Positions 1-6,837 of a stretch of DNA of 8,756 nt are shown piece by piece. Source of the stretch: Candidatus Aegiribacteria sp. Lineage in GTDB: Bacteria; Fermentibacterota; Fermentibacteria; Fermentibacterales; JCC-6. The notes beneath the pieces were generated by a model. That model was not told the DNA's origin. It saw nothing but the letters and a program-made list of their open reading frames with translations, and did not search any database. The position numbers and the translations under genes are program-made. Location: contig JAUVUL010000039.1 of the NCBI GenBank assembly GCA_030600975.1, positions 1-8,756 of the forward strand, read 5' to 3'. Every line of letters begins with the position of its first letter. The stretch's first letter is position 1.

Positions 1-584
1 AATCCGGCGGATACCCCTGCCGTGATACTGCCGCTGAAACTCCATGAAGCTCCGCCCAGGGCTTCACATAACCCGCCTTTGGCTTTCAGCATTTCAACAA
101 TGTCTATCCCTGGATGTGAGGGATCATCAGGAAGGAAGTGCGTTCCATCATACTGGTGATCCGATACCTTTGTGATGCCTGCTCCAATAACCATATCCGG
201 TCCTATCCGGTAAGCTGCTGCACCCGTAAATGAACCTAGACCGGCACCTGACCGCTCTATGATGACTGTACTGTCAACAACCTCCTCACTCCACGTGATC
301 AACGAAGTGGAGGCAGTCATATTGAAGCTGTTCACATTGGAAAGAGAAGCAGGATTAAGAAATACAGCGGAGGCTCCCTCGGCTCCGAATACTCTGATGC
401 CGACCAGGGAAGCTGACCTGACGCTGATGACATTAATACTGTTTCCGTAGTTCAGCGCGTCATGAAATCCGTACCCGAAACATACTACGGGAACAATAAA
501 GAGAATCAGGATAAAAGTAATCAGTGACGATATTGCTCCAGAGCTGCATCTCCTGAAGAATGTGGCAGGTAATAAATGGGGCAT
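1..584 (-). CDS. Outer-membrane beta-barrel protein, FadL/PorV-like, 5' part only (runs off the window)
   Basis: I translated this frame by hand: 194 codons are open from ATG at 584 to the window edge. The start has a good ribosome site (AAAGGAA, about 5 nt upstream). The N-terminus has an Arg pair (RRC, residues 11-13) and then a long hydrophobic stretch (about 20-34) ending VVCFG, which fits a signal peptide. The rest alternates polar and hydrophobic residues with many Gly, Ser and aromatics, typical of beta strands. Residues 62-80 (GIRVFG...VFLNPAS) match the N-terminal hatch signature of FadL/PorV-type barrels. It is paralogous to the gene at 1152-2231: shared blocks are the LNPA motif, the strand V-I/L-G-x-G-I followed by S-D and G-x-x-F/Y, and the GLxExxxGxSW block. 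The substrate is unknown; a transport or surface role is inference. It is divergent from ndk. Confidence 0.75.
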   Translation of the reverse strand, partial: MPHLLPATFFRRCSSGAISSLITFILILFIVPVVCFGYGFHDALNYGNSINVISVRSASLVGIRVFGAEGASAVFLNPASLSNVNSFNMTASTSLITWSEEVVDSTVIIERSGAGLGSFTGAAAYRIGPDMVIGAGITKVSDHQYDGTHFLPDDPSHPGIDIVEMLKAKGGLCEALGGASWSFSGSITAGVSAG

Positions 585-621
585 GTCGGTTCCTTTCGTA
601 TATGCTGTGATTGTTCCTGCA

Positions 622-650
622 ATGATACAATCAGCGAATAGTAAAAACAA
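622..650 (-). promoter_or_regulatory. Putative sigma70-type promoter of the partial beta-barrel gene
   Basis: On the minus strand a -35 box TTGTTT (645-650) and a -10 box TATCAT (622-627, 5 of 6 consensus bases) are separated by exactly 17 nt. Transcription would begin near 615, leaving a leader of about 30 nt with the AAAGGAA ribosome site. The -35 match is weak (3 of 6), so this rests on spacing and position. Confidence 0.4.
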
Positions 651-652
651 TA

Positions 653-682
653 TTGCGTTAGGATAGATGATAAGCATATTAT
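653..682 (+). promoter_or_regulatory. Putative sigma70-type promoter of ndk
   Basis: A -35 candidate TTGCGT (653-658) and a -10 candidate TATTAT (677-682, 5 of 6) are 18 nt apart. The predicted start near 689 leaves a leader of roughly 17 nt before ATG 706. It lies back to back with the divergent promoter at 622-650. The -35 box is poor, so confidence is low. Confidence 0.3.
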
Positions 683-705
683 TGGAACAGTTGAAAGGGG
701 TTTGC

Positions 706-1149
706 ATGGAACAGACACTTGTTATTCTTAAGCCAAATGCGGTACAGAGAGAACTGATCGGTCAGCTGATATCCAAATTCGAACGAAGGGGGATGAAGAT
801 AACAGCTATGAAGCTGACCAGGATCTCCATCAAAACAGCAGAACAGCATTACAAAGAACACAGGGGGAAACAGTTCTACAAGGATCTCATCTCCTTTATT
901 ACGAGCGGACCGTCGGTTATTATGATTCTTGAATCAATGGATGCTATTGAAATTGTCAGATCCATGGTTGGCGCAACCAATCCTGCGGAAGCCTTGCCGG
1001 GTTCGATAAGGGGTGATTACGCAACCAGCCCCGGACACAATATGATCCATGCTTCCGACTCTGTTGAATCAGCGAAAAGAGAGATAGAGCTTCTCTTCAA
1101 ACCTGAAGAGATAGAGGAATACCGGCTTGCCGTAAGACCCTGGTTGTAA
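706..1149 (+). CDS. ndk: Nucleoside diphosphate kinase
   Basis: Cytoplasmic enzyme that moves the gamma-phosphate from ATP to other (d)NDPs through a phosphohistidine. The 147-residue length is normal for the family. The key residues align with human NDPK at a constant offset of three: Lys9 (K12), Tyr49 (Y52), Arg85 (R88), Thr91 (T94), Arg102 (R105), Asn112 (N115) and catalytic His115 (H118) in NMIHASDS. Two small departures are visible: Lys55 stands where Arg58 is usual, and the early motif reads KPNAV rather than KPDGV; both look tolerable. I chose ATG 706 because AAAGGGG sits 5 nt upstream and the protein then begins MEQTLVILKP like other Ndks. An in-frame ATG at 667 would add 13 residues without a ribosome site. 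It is the only plus-strand gene, placed between two paralogous minus-strand barrel genes, and its stop is 2 bp from that of the downstream convergent gene. Confidence 0.97.
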   Translation: MEQTLVILKPNAVQRELIGQLISKFERRGMKITAMKLTRISIKTAEQHYKEHRGKQFYKDLISFITSGPSVIMILESMDAIEIVRSMVGATNPAEALPGSIRGDYATSPGHNMIHASDSVESAKREIELLFKPEEIEEYRLAVRPWL

Positions 1150-1151
1150 AC

Positions 1152-2231
1152 CTACAGATTCCAGTCAAGGCCGAAGGAAAGAAGCGATTGTGACAGTTTG
1201 ATATCGATCGGATCATAGCTCGAGAAAGCGAAGGATTCTCTGGTTATGGAACACCATGAAAACGCCCCGTTGAGAGTTATTCTTCCTAAAACCACTCCCG
1301 CTCCTAAAGATAGACCAATTCCCTGGCTTTCTATTTCCGCACTCCTGTCAATGATGGATAACGCACCTCTGAAGGTAAGGGAGTTGGACGAGTATAACTG
1401 TCCTATAAGCCTGCCTTCCAGATTATTGGCATCACCCGGATCAACGATTTCAGCTTCTATTCCCAGGGCTCCCTGCTTCGACTCACCGGTATAGAGCATG
1501 GCACCGACAGCAATTCGCGCATCGTAATGATCTGTAGCGGAAGCCCATGAGATGGCTATTTTGCTCGTGCTCAGGGGTATCATGATTCCGGCGTGCCAGC
1601 AGAATTCGCTCTCATCCCATCCGATCGAAATCGTTGTATCGTTTTCAGGATGTACCATGTCCTCATATGTGGAATCGTAACTGGCTTCTCCGAACCGCAG
1701 TCCGCCGGACAAACCTGCGATGATCCAGCTTTCCGGGTGCCATGAAAAACCTGCGGCGGATTCATACAGACCACCATGGGAATCAAGTTGAATATTTTCG
1801 ATAATATCGCCTGAGGTATTATCCCGGTTGAAATACCTGCCTTCAAAGGAACAGTCCGAAATCCTTGCTATTCCAACTCCCAGGGCGAGTTCGCGGCTAA
1901 CCTGAAATTTCATGGCTGCTGACAGGTTTGCAAGGGCAATCCAATTGTAATCATGGTTTCCGGTAGTATCTACAAAGGACTCGTTGATTACACCGGGGCC
2001 AATTGACATCGTGAACCTGGTTCCGGGAATCTGGTAAATATCGGCAGGATTGGTCAGAATAGAGAGGGCATCCCCGAAGCCGATGGCTCTGGCTCCGCCT
2101 AGACTCATTGTTACAGCATTGTATCCGGGAATGGAAGTACCATTCCCATTGGCATCAGCGTATCCGAAAGCAGAGGCAATGCCCGGAATTGCTAGAAGCA
2201 TTACCAATACAGAAAACAACACAGTCCTCAT
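1152..2231 (-). CDS. Outer-membrane beta-barrel protein, FadL/PorV-like
   Basis: The predicted 359-residue product has a clean signal peptide (MRTVLFSVLVMLL, cleavage likely after ASA at residue 21). The mature N-terminus carries GGARAIGFGDALSILTNPAD (about 45-64), the hatch-type motif with the conserved NPA of FadL/PorV/UPF0164-like barrels. The rest is amphipathic strands rich in Gly, Ser, Trp and Tyr, ending GLDWNL, without the usual terminal Phe. I chose ATG 2231 because GGGGG lies 6 nt upstream and the protein then starts directly at the signal peptide. A TTG at 2252 would prepend seven polar residues and put the ribosome site inside the gene. It is a paralogue of the truncated gene at 1-584. 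No convincing promoter is visible in the 64 bp between it and the upstream oxidoreductase operon, so it may be read partly by readthrough. The ligand is unknown. Confidence 0.75.
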   Translation of the reverse strand: MRTVLFSVLVMLLAIPGIASAFGYADANGNGTSIPGYNAVTMSLGGARAIGFGDALSILTNPADIYQIPGTRFTMSIGPGVINESFVDTTGNHDYNWIALANLSAAMKFQVSRELALGVGIARISDCSFEGRYFNRDNTSGDIIENIQLDSHGGLYESAAGFSWHPESWIIAGLSGGLRFGEASYDSTYEDMVHPENDTTISIGWDESEFCWHAGIMIPLSTSKIAISWASATDHYDARIAVGAMLYTGESKQGALGIEAEIVDPGDANNLEGRLIGQLYSSNSLTFRGALSIIDRSAEIESQGIGLSLGAGVVLGRITLNGAFSWCSITRESFAFSSYDPIDIKLSQSLLSFGLDWNL

Positions 2232-2275
2232 AATAATCCCCCGTTCGTTCAATGATGTCTGTCAGAATACCTTGA

Positions 2276-2302
2276 ACCGCCGACAGCAGAACTGTCGGCG
2301 GT
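2276..2302 (-). terminator. Perfect 11-bp hairpin after the oxidoreductase operon, possible terminator
   Basis: ACCGCCGACAG (2276-2286) and CTGTCGGCGGT (2292-2302) are exact reverse complements around a 5-nt loop. The hairpin starts 15 nt after the stop of the fused beta-gamma gene in the transcribed direction. It is GC-rich and stable, but on the minus strand it is followed by TCAAGG and not by a T run. It could therefore be a U-less terminator, an mRNA 3' stabiliser, or an element in the leader of the barrel gene that starts 45 nt further on. Confidence 0.45.
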
Positions 2303-2316
2303 AACCATCTAATACA

Positions 2317-3756
2317 TCAGGAGAAGTTCTCTTTCACGTATTTGTACCCTTTCCTAACCGCTATTTCGTTCAGCTTTATGACCGACTCAGGTTTCCCTTT
2401 GAACAGAGATGACATGAGATTCTCTATTTCACCTGGATCGAACATCCCGGTGACAGCCGCAAAGGCGCCTACATTGACCATACTCTGAACCCTTGTATCG
2501 CCGAGTTCATCGGCGATACCGGTAATGGGTATTGGATATACTTTAACATCCCTGCGAGCAGGCTCTTTGTCGATAAGTGTAGTGTTGTAAATAAGCGCTC
2601 CGCCGGGAACGATTATCTGCTCGAACTTCTCGAGACTTGGCTGGTTCATCGCGATAACCATATTAGGCTCGGTGCACTCGGATGCGCCTACGGTATCTTC
2701 CTGTATCTTGACCGAGCAGTTCGCCGTACCACCCCGCATTTCCGGACCGTAGGAAGGAAGCCAGCTCACGTTGTAACCGTATTCCATTCCAACGTTAGCC
2801 AGAGCTATACCAGCAGACATGATACCCTGTCCGCCAAAACCGGCCACTCTAAGTGCGACTTTGTCAAAGTCAGCATCAGGATTCTTTTCGAGATTTGAAT
2901 CGCTGAGGGCACTATACCCCAGAATATTCTTAACTTTATCCGGATCCATGACCGGAATTGGGCGTTCAATTGCCGGCATATCTTCCGAAATATCCCTGAA
3001 CGTATCCAGAGGGAATCTGGGTATCATATTTTCTTTAATCCAGTTCTGGGCCGGCACCGAGTCCATCTTCCATCCGCTTGGACACATGCTCAGAACCTCA
3101 ACAAAGGAAAATCCCTTCTTGTCCCTGGCGTTCGAAATTGCCTTGCGCACAGCTGCCCTTGTCTTCCTGATATTGGGCATGTCATGAAGCGATGTTCTTA
3201 CCACGTATACAGGAGCGGTCAGCTGATTGATGATTTCGCACATCTGTATCGGGTAACCGTCAGTTTTGACATTTCGTCCGTAGGGGGTTGTAGTAGTTTT
3301 TTGTCCTTCAAGTGTAGTTGGGGCCATCTGTCCGCCGGTCATGCCGTATATGGCGTTGTTAACGAAGAAGACAACCATGTTTTCCCCGCGGTTCGCCGCC
3401 TGGAGGATATTATTGCCTCCGATAGCCGCAAGGTCTCCGTCACCCTGGTAACTTATTACTACAGAATCGGGATTTGCCCTGGAAACGGAGGTAGCAACGG
3501 CAGGAGCCCTTCCGTGCGGAACCTGCAGGTTTCCGGTATGGAAGTAGTAGTATGCGAACACACTGCAGCCAACGGGACTGATAACTATTGTCTTGTCTAC
3601 AATATCAAAATCCTCAAGGGCTTCGGCTATGAGCTTGTGAATTATCCCATGACCGCAGCCGGGGCAGTAATGTGTTCTGTCCTTCTCGGCCCCGGGCTTA
3701 TGCTTGTACACATCAATGAAACCCAGTGGTTTTCTAAGTACTGTTTTCTGTGCCAT
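2317..3756 (-). CDS. 2-oxoacid:ferredoxin oxidoreductase, fused beta (TPP) and gamma subunits
   Basis: Joins two normally separate subunits in 479 residues. The beta part (about 1-285) binds thiamine pyrophosphate: GDG at 105-107, Asn-Asn at 133-134 and the family motif YGMTGGQ at 137-143. Its likely [4Fe-4S] ligands are Cys31 and Cys34 (HYCPGCGHG), Cys64 (PVGCS) and Cys225 (MCPSGW). A variable linker around 255-298 leads to the gamma part (about 300-479), with GFGGQGI at 306-312 and SYGPEMRGG at 335-343, the signatures of KorC/PorG-type subunits. With the two upstream genes it would catalyse 2-oxoacid + CoA + oxidised ferredoxin to acyl-CoA + CO2 + reduced ferredoxin. I prefer ATG 3756 (GGGG 7 nt upstream); a GTG at 3762 is too close to that ribosome site. 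Only 2 nt separate it from the alpha-subunit stop, implying coupled translation. The substrate (branched-chain 2-oxoacid or 2-oxoglutarate) cannot be settled from sequence alone. Confidence 0.93.
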   Translation of the reverse strand: MAQKTVLRKPLGFIDVYKHKPGAEKDRTHYCPGCGHGIIHKLIAEALEDFDIVDKTIVISPVGCSVFAYYYFHTGNLQVPHGRAPAVATSVSRANPDSVVISYQGDGDLAAIGGNNILQAANRGENMVVFFVNNAIYGMTGGQMAPTTLEGQKTTTTPYGRNVKTDGYPIQMCEIINQLTAPVYVVRTSLHDMPNIRKTRAAVRKAISNARDKKGFSFVEVLSMCPSGWKMDSVPAQNWIKENMIPRFPLDTFRDISEDMPAIERPIPVMDPDKVKNILGYSALSDSNLEKNPDADFDKVALRVAGFGGQGIMSAGIALANVGMEYGYNVSWLPSYGPEMRGGTANCSVKIQEDTVGASECTEPNMVIAMNQPSLEKFEQIIVPGGALIYNTTLIDKEPARRDVKVYPIPITGIADELGDTRVQSMVNVGAFAAVTGMFDPGEIENLMSSLFKGKPESVIKLNEIAVRKGYKYVKENFS

Positions 3757-3758
3757 AA

Positions 3759-4811
3759 TCACACCCCATAAAGTTCGGAGACCTTTTCACAGATCTCCAG
3801 GGCAGTAGGAACGTTGCCACCCATTCTGTTGTATAGATCGGAAATCATCTTTCCGCTCAGCGCAAGATTCACATCATCTACAAGCTGACCATCAGACATT
3901 TCAACGGTGAGAATGCCTTTTAATCCCCTGTCCGGAAGCGAAGCGATCTCTGGGGCAGGGAACGGGAAAAGAGTTATTGGTCTTAGCATACCCAGCTTGA
4001 TTCCTCTTTCCCGTGCGATATCGATGGCAGAACGGAGGACACGGCTGGAACTTCCATAACCGATGGTAACAATTTCGGCATCGTCCATCCTGTACTCCTC
4101 CACCCGAACTTCGTTCTTCTGGATGACTGCGTACTTCTTCATCAGTTCTCTGTTCCAGCGTTCGAGGTCGTCATGATCAAGGTAGATGGAATTGATGAGA
4201 TGTCTGGAATCAGCAGTTCCATAAATCGCCCATTCACTCTTGTCAGGAAGTCCTGTCACAGGTTCCGGAAGTTCTACTACCTCCATCATCTGGCCGATGA
4301 CACCATCGGTGAGCACATAGACAGGATTTCTGTATTTATCCGCCAGTTCGAAAGCCAGCATTGTCAGATCACACATCTCCTGGGCCGAGTTAGGTGCAAG
4401 TACAATAACCTTGTAGTTGCCGTGTCCACCGCCCTTGAGAACCTGATTGTAATCTCCCTGCTCAGGGCCGATATTGCCAAGGCCAGGACCGCCGCGCATG
4501 ATGTCTATTATTACACATGGGAGAGCCGAGCCTGCGCAGTAGGAAATACCCTCCTGCTTAAGGCTGATTCCCGGACCAGAGCTGCCGGTCAAAACCCTCT
4601 GGCCGCATCCCGCAGCCCCGTAAACCATATTAATTGCAGCAATTTCACTTTCAGCTTGAAGGAATGTTCTTCCGAATTTCGGGAAGAGCAAGGAAGCTGA
4701 TTCCGCTATTTCGCTGGCCGGTGTAATGGGATAACCGTAATAGGCCTTACACCCGGCAAGAATCGCACCGTATACGGCAGCATGGTTCCCTTTCATAAGT
4801 TTTCGAGGCAT
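3759..4811 (-). CDS. vorB: 2-oxoacid:ferredoxin oxidoreductase alpha subunit (VorB/KorA type)
   Basis: This 350-residue protein is the alpha subunit, carrying the pyrimidine-binding domain and domain II of the enzyme. Visible family marks are GYPITPASE at 25-33, [15 protein letters not shown] at 52-66 (the acidic residue that activates TPP lies here), [14 protein letters not shown] at 75-88, RGGPGLGN at 106-113 and [12 protein letters not shown] at 159-170. Domain II begins near 245 ([19 protein letters not shown]). The overall pattern is that of proteins annotated as 3-methyl-2-oxobutanoate dehydrogenase subunit VorB, hence the symbol, but closely related KorA proteins use 2-oxoglutarate. 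The ATG follows the ferredoxin stop directly with no gap. A strong GGAGGT ribosome site, 7 nt upstream, is embedded in the end of that gene. Second gene of the delta-alpha-beta/gamma operon. Confidence 0.93.
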   Translation of the reverse strand: MPRKLMKGNHAAVYGAILAGCKAYYGYPITPASEIAESASLLFPKFGRTFLQAESEIAAINMVYGAAGCGQRVLTGSSGPGISLKQEGISYCAGSALPCVIIDIMRGGPGLGNIGPEQGDYNQVLKGGGHGNYKVIVLAPNSAQEMCDLTMLAFELADKYRNPVYVLTDGVIGQMMEVVELPEPVTGLPDKSEWAIYGTADSRHLINSIYLDHDDLERWNRELMKKYAVIQKNEVRVEEYRMDDAEIVTIGYGSSSRVLRSAIDIARERGIKLGMLRPITLFPFPAPEIASLPDRGLKGILTVEMSDGQLVDDVNLALSGKMISDLYNRMGGNVPTALEICEKVSELYGV

Positions 4812-5060
4812 TTAACTTACCTCCTCTGGTACATAATCTTTCAAGTACACTATAACCGCGCTGGGTTCGGGGCATACATAGTAGCAGTTGCCACAGCCAA
4901 TACAGCCTTCGCCAACGTACTCCGAATAATGAAATCCCTTGGAATTCAGTTTCTCCGAGATCACCAGTACATCCTTGGGGCATGATGCTACACACAGCAC
5001 GCACCCCTTGCAGATATCTGGATCGATCTCGGGAAACGGGTATTTCCTGTTTTCGTTCAA
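4812..5060 (-). CDS. 2x[4Fe-4S] ferredoxin-type (delta) subunit of 2-oxoacid oxidoreductase
   Basis: An 82-residue protein with two cluster-binding motifs: C17-x2-C20-x2-C23-x3-C27-P and C53-x2-C56-x2-C59-x3-C63-P. This is the bacterial-type ferredoxin layout of VorD/KorD/OorD subunits, which pass electrons from the TPP site to soluble ferredoxin. It is the first gene of the operon, and the order delta-alpha-beta-gamma is the one typical of Kor/Oor/Vor enzymes. The start is an uncommon TTG, supported by GGGAGG at 5068-5073 with a 7-nt spacer and by the absence of an in-frame ATG between that site and the first cluster motif. The stop abuts the next ATG, so the subunits are probably made in step. 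Confidence 0.93.
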   Translation of the reverse strand: MNENRKYPFPEIDPDICKGCVLCVASCPKDVLVISEKLNSKGFHYSEYVGEGCIGCGNCYYVCPEPSAVIVYLKDYVPEEVS

Positions 5061-5067
5061 TGGAAAA

Positions 5068-5073
5068 CCTCCC
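5068..5073 (-). promoter_or_regulatory. Strong ribosome binding site that fixes a TTG start
   Basis: GGGAGG lies 7 nt before TTG 5060 of the ferredoxin subunit and selects that rare start. A tiny reading frame (ATG at 5080, seven codons MNREVFH, TGA at 5059-5057) runs through this site and its stop overlaps the TTG. It may be chance, or a leader that tunes entry to the operon. Confidence 0.7.
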
Positions 5074-5126
5074 GGTTCATGTTACGATTTTTCTTAATCA
5101 AATACTGTTTTTAATAATACGTTTAA

Positions 5127-5154
5127 AGATTACTTAATATATTTCGTAAGTCAA
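5127..5154 (-). promoter_or_regulatory. Weak candidate promoter for the oxidoreductase operon
   Basis: The minus strand has TTGACT (5149-5154, 5 of 6 to the -35 consensus) and TAATCT (5127-5132) 16 nt further on, within an AT-rich 130-bp gap. The -10 match is only 3 of 6. An alternative -10, TATTAT at 5114-5119, has no good partner at 17 nt. An inverted repeat ACGCAA (5154-5159) / TTGCGT (5171-5176) touches the -35 box and could be an operator. A promoter is expected here, but the exact boxes are uncertain. Confidence 0.25.
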
Positions 5155-5190
5155 CGCAAATCGAATCATATTGCGTGCTGAATAGTGAAA

Positions 5191-6801
5191 TCAGGGGTAT
5201 ATTTCCAGAGTGTTCCCGTCGGTTGTTATTATGAATGTACCGTCCTGATCGGTTCTGTATATAAGTGCTCCGTAGTTTTCAAGCCTCTGCACTACCTCAT
5301 TGTGGGGATGACCGTAAGGATTACCGTAACCGACTTCAATGGCCGCGTAATCCGGATCTACCGCCAGCAGCCAGGAACTTGAGGTTGAAGTGTACGAACC
5401 ATGGTGACCCACTTTGAGAACGTCAGCTGAAATATCATCGATGATGCCCTGGCCCCAGGCGCTGAGTATAACATTTTCACCACCGCTGGTTTCAAGGTCA
5501 CCTGTAAAAAGAAAAGAGACGTTCTCGTAGGTTATCCGCAGAACAATGGACGCATTGTTCGCATCACTACCAAGAGGTTCCACAGGGTGAATGCACTCAA
5601 CCGTAAGATTCTCATCCCAGTCGAGAATATCTCCCCTTCTGGGAGTGATGTAGTCGGAACCGTTATTGTCAATGGCCTGAAGATAATCCAGGTAGGTTTG
5701 TGTAGTGTAGAGAAAGCCTGAATCCCAGACAGCAGCCACTGGAATATTATCGAGAACACCGATCAGACCTCCTATATGATCCGAATGGGGATGTGTGCCG
5801 ACAATTCCATCAAGGCTGTCCGCTCCCAGGCTGTCAAGCAGCGGCAGAACCTTTTCAATTCCGCAGCTCCAGCTTCCCGACCTGTCTCCTCCATCGATCA
5901 GATAGTAGTTGTTATCAGGAGTTCTGAGGAGAATGGCATCACCGGAATAGTAATCGTTATGTGAAGGATCGATAAAGAAAACAGTCAATAAAGGGGTAAG
6001 ATCCGGAGTGATAATCGAAACTTCATTACTCCATGAACTGAGTTGTGATTCGTTGAGCGTTTCCACTACATAGTAATAGGTCGTCATCCCCTCAACTTCA
6101 TTGTCTTCGTAGGCTGCATCGCCGCTTTCCTCACCAGTAACAACAATCTCGGCCGATGATGGGTCACCCTCTATATCCGGGCTGGTGGATCGGTAAAGCT
6201 TATAGCAGTAGAAATCGCTGTCAGGGCATTCCGTCCATTCAAGGGTAATCTGGCCGAATGTACCGTCTCCGGTATAAGTGCCTGTAAGTGTGGAGGGAGT
6301 AGGTGGTGTGGCAGAGGGAACAATCACGGAGTCCTCGTTGCTCCAGGAATCCAGATCATCCGCGTTCACGGTCCGGACAGCGTAGTAGTAGGTATTCCCC
6401 TCACTGATACCGGTATCGATCCAGGAAGTACCTGAAACAGAAGAGAAAATCACACTTGTATCCGCGGCTCCAGCATTGGACGCGATTCCGGGTGTTAAAG
6501 AGCGGTAGATGGCATACCAGGCAAAATTATCATCAGGGCACTGGGTCCATACCGCATATGTCTGGTATCCGTCCTTGCCGTTTCGCTCAAGTGTAACTTC
6601 GCCCCTGCCTGCATATTCTTCAGGAAGAGATGATATTCTGTTAAATTTGTTACTATGAAGGGAACCTATCTCTTCAAGTGTAACCGTAAGAACTGATACG
6701 GTAGGACCGGAAACATCCAGAGGTCCAGACGGCTCATTGCAGGAAAGTAATGCAATGACGAAAAGCGCGAGTACTAATAATATTGAAAGAATTCTTCCCA
6801 T
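5191..6801 (-). CDS. Lipoprotein with two FnIII-like repeats and a ComEC-like metallo-beta-lactamase domain
   Basis: The 536-residue product starts with a type II signal peptide: a hydrophobic run ends LLSC with lipidated Cys21, and Asn22 at +2 does not suggest inner-membrane retention. Two FnIII-like repeats follow (about 80-163 and 184-266), sharing WTxCPDxxF, YRSxxPxI, TYYYxVxTxN and SWSNExSxI. The metallo-beta-lactamase domain fills about 270-536: LIDGG at 301-305, HPHSDH at 337-342 (H337, H339, D341, H342), FTGD at 432-435 and GHHGS at 465-469. This arrangement is closest to the MBL domain of ComEC/Rec2 and its stand-alone relatives. No ComEC-type membrane channel is present, so it is not a competence channel. 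The active-site ligands look complete, suggesting an active extracytoplasmic phosphodiesterase, nuclease or similar hydrolase; the substrate is unknown. GGAGG sits 5 nt before ATG 6801. It is flanked by non-coding gaps on both sides and so is probably monocistronic. Confidence 0.85.
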   Translation of the reverse strand: MGRILSILLVLALFVIALLSCNEPSGPLDVSGPTVSVLTVTLEEIGSLHSNKFNRISSLPEEYAGRGEVTLERNGKDGYQTYAVWTQCPDDNFAWYAIYRSLTPGIASNAGAADTSVIFSSVSGTSWIDTGISEGNTYYYAVRTVNADDLDSWSNEDSVIVPSATPPTPSTLTGTYTGDGTFGQITLEWTECPDSDFYCYKLYRSTSPDIEGDPSSAEIVVTGEESGDAAYEDNEVEGMTTYYYVVETLNESQLSSWSNEVSIITPDLTPLLTVFFIDPSHNDYYSGDAILLRTPDNNYYLIDGGDRSGSWSCGIEKVLPLLDSLGADSLDGIVGTHPHSDHIGGLIGVLDNIPVAAVWDSGFLYTTQTYLDYLQAIDNNGSDYITPRRGDILDWDENLTVECIHPVEPLGSDANNASIVLRITYENVSFLFTGDLETSGGENVILSAWGQGIIDDISADVLKVGHHGSYTSTSSSWLLAVDPDYAAIEVGYGNPYGHPHNEVVQRLENYGALIYRTDQDGTFIITTDGNTLEIYP

Positions 6802-6837
6802 CAGAACCTCCAGTTACGAGAGTAAATATACACTACT

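Noticed and set aside
473..487. Possible lipobox (PVVC) in the partial barrel protein
   Set aside because: The residue before Cys is Val rather than Gly, Ala or Ser, and beta-barrel proteins of this type are normally processed by signal peptidase I.
667..705. Upstream in-frame ATG for ndk
   Set aside because: It would add 13 residues not found in Ndk proteins, lacks a ribosome site, and overlaps the candidate -10 box; ATG 706 has AAAGGGG at good spacing.
521..718. Minus-strand open frame of 65 codons across the ndk upstream region
   Set aside because: It overlaps the start of ndk and the start of the barrel gene in another frame. The barrel frame (ATG 584) has a signal peptide, a ribosome site and homology to a neighbour.
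2232..2252. Upstream TTG start for the second barrel gene
   Set aside because: It would place seven polar residues before a normal signal peptide and put the GGGGG ribosome site inside the coding region.
3184..3771. Plus-strand open frame of 195 codons
   Set aside because: It lies wholly opposite the TPP domain of the fused oxidoreductase subunit, whose motifs are unambiguous; the plus-strand product shows no recognisable domain.
4173..4700. Plus-strand open frame of 175 codons
   Set aside because: Antisense shadow of the alpha subunit gene, with no motif support.
5154..5176. ACGCAA/TTGCGT stem as terminator of the lipoprotein gene
   Set aside because: The stem is only 6 bp with an 11-nt loop and is not followed by a T run; an operator-like role or chance is more likely.
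5191..6801. Reading the MBL lipoprotein as a competence gene (comEC)
   Set aside because: There are no ComEC transmembrane segments and no other competence genes nearby; only the C-terminal MBL domain type is shared.
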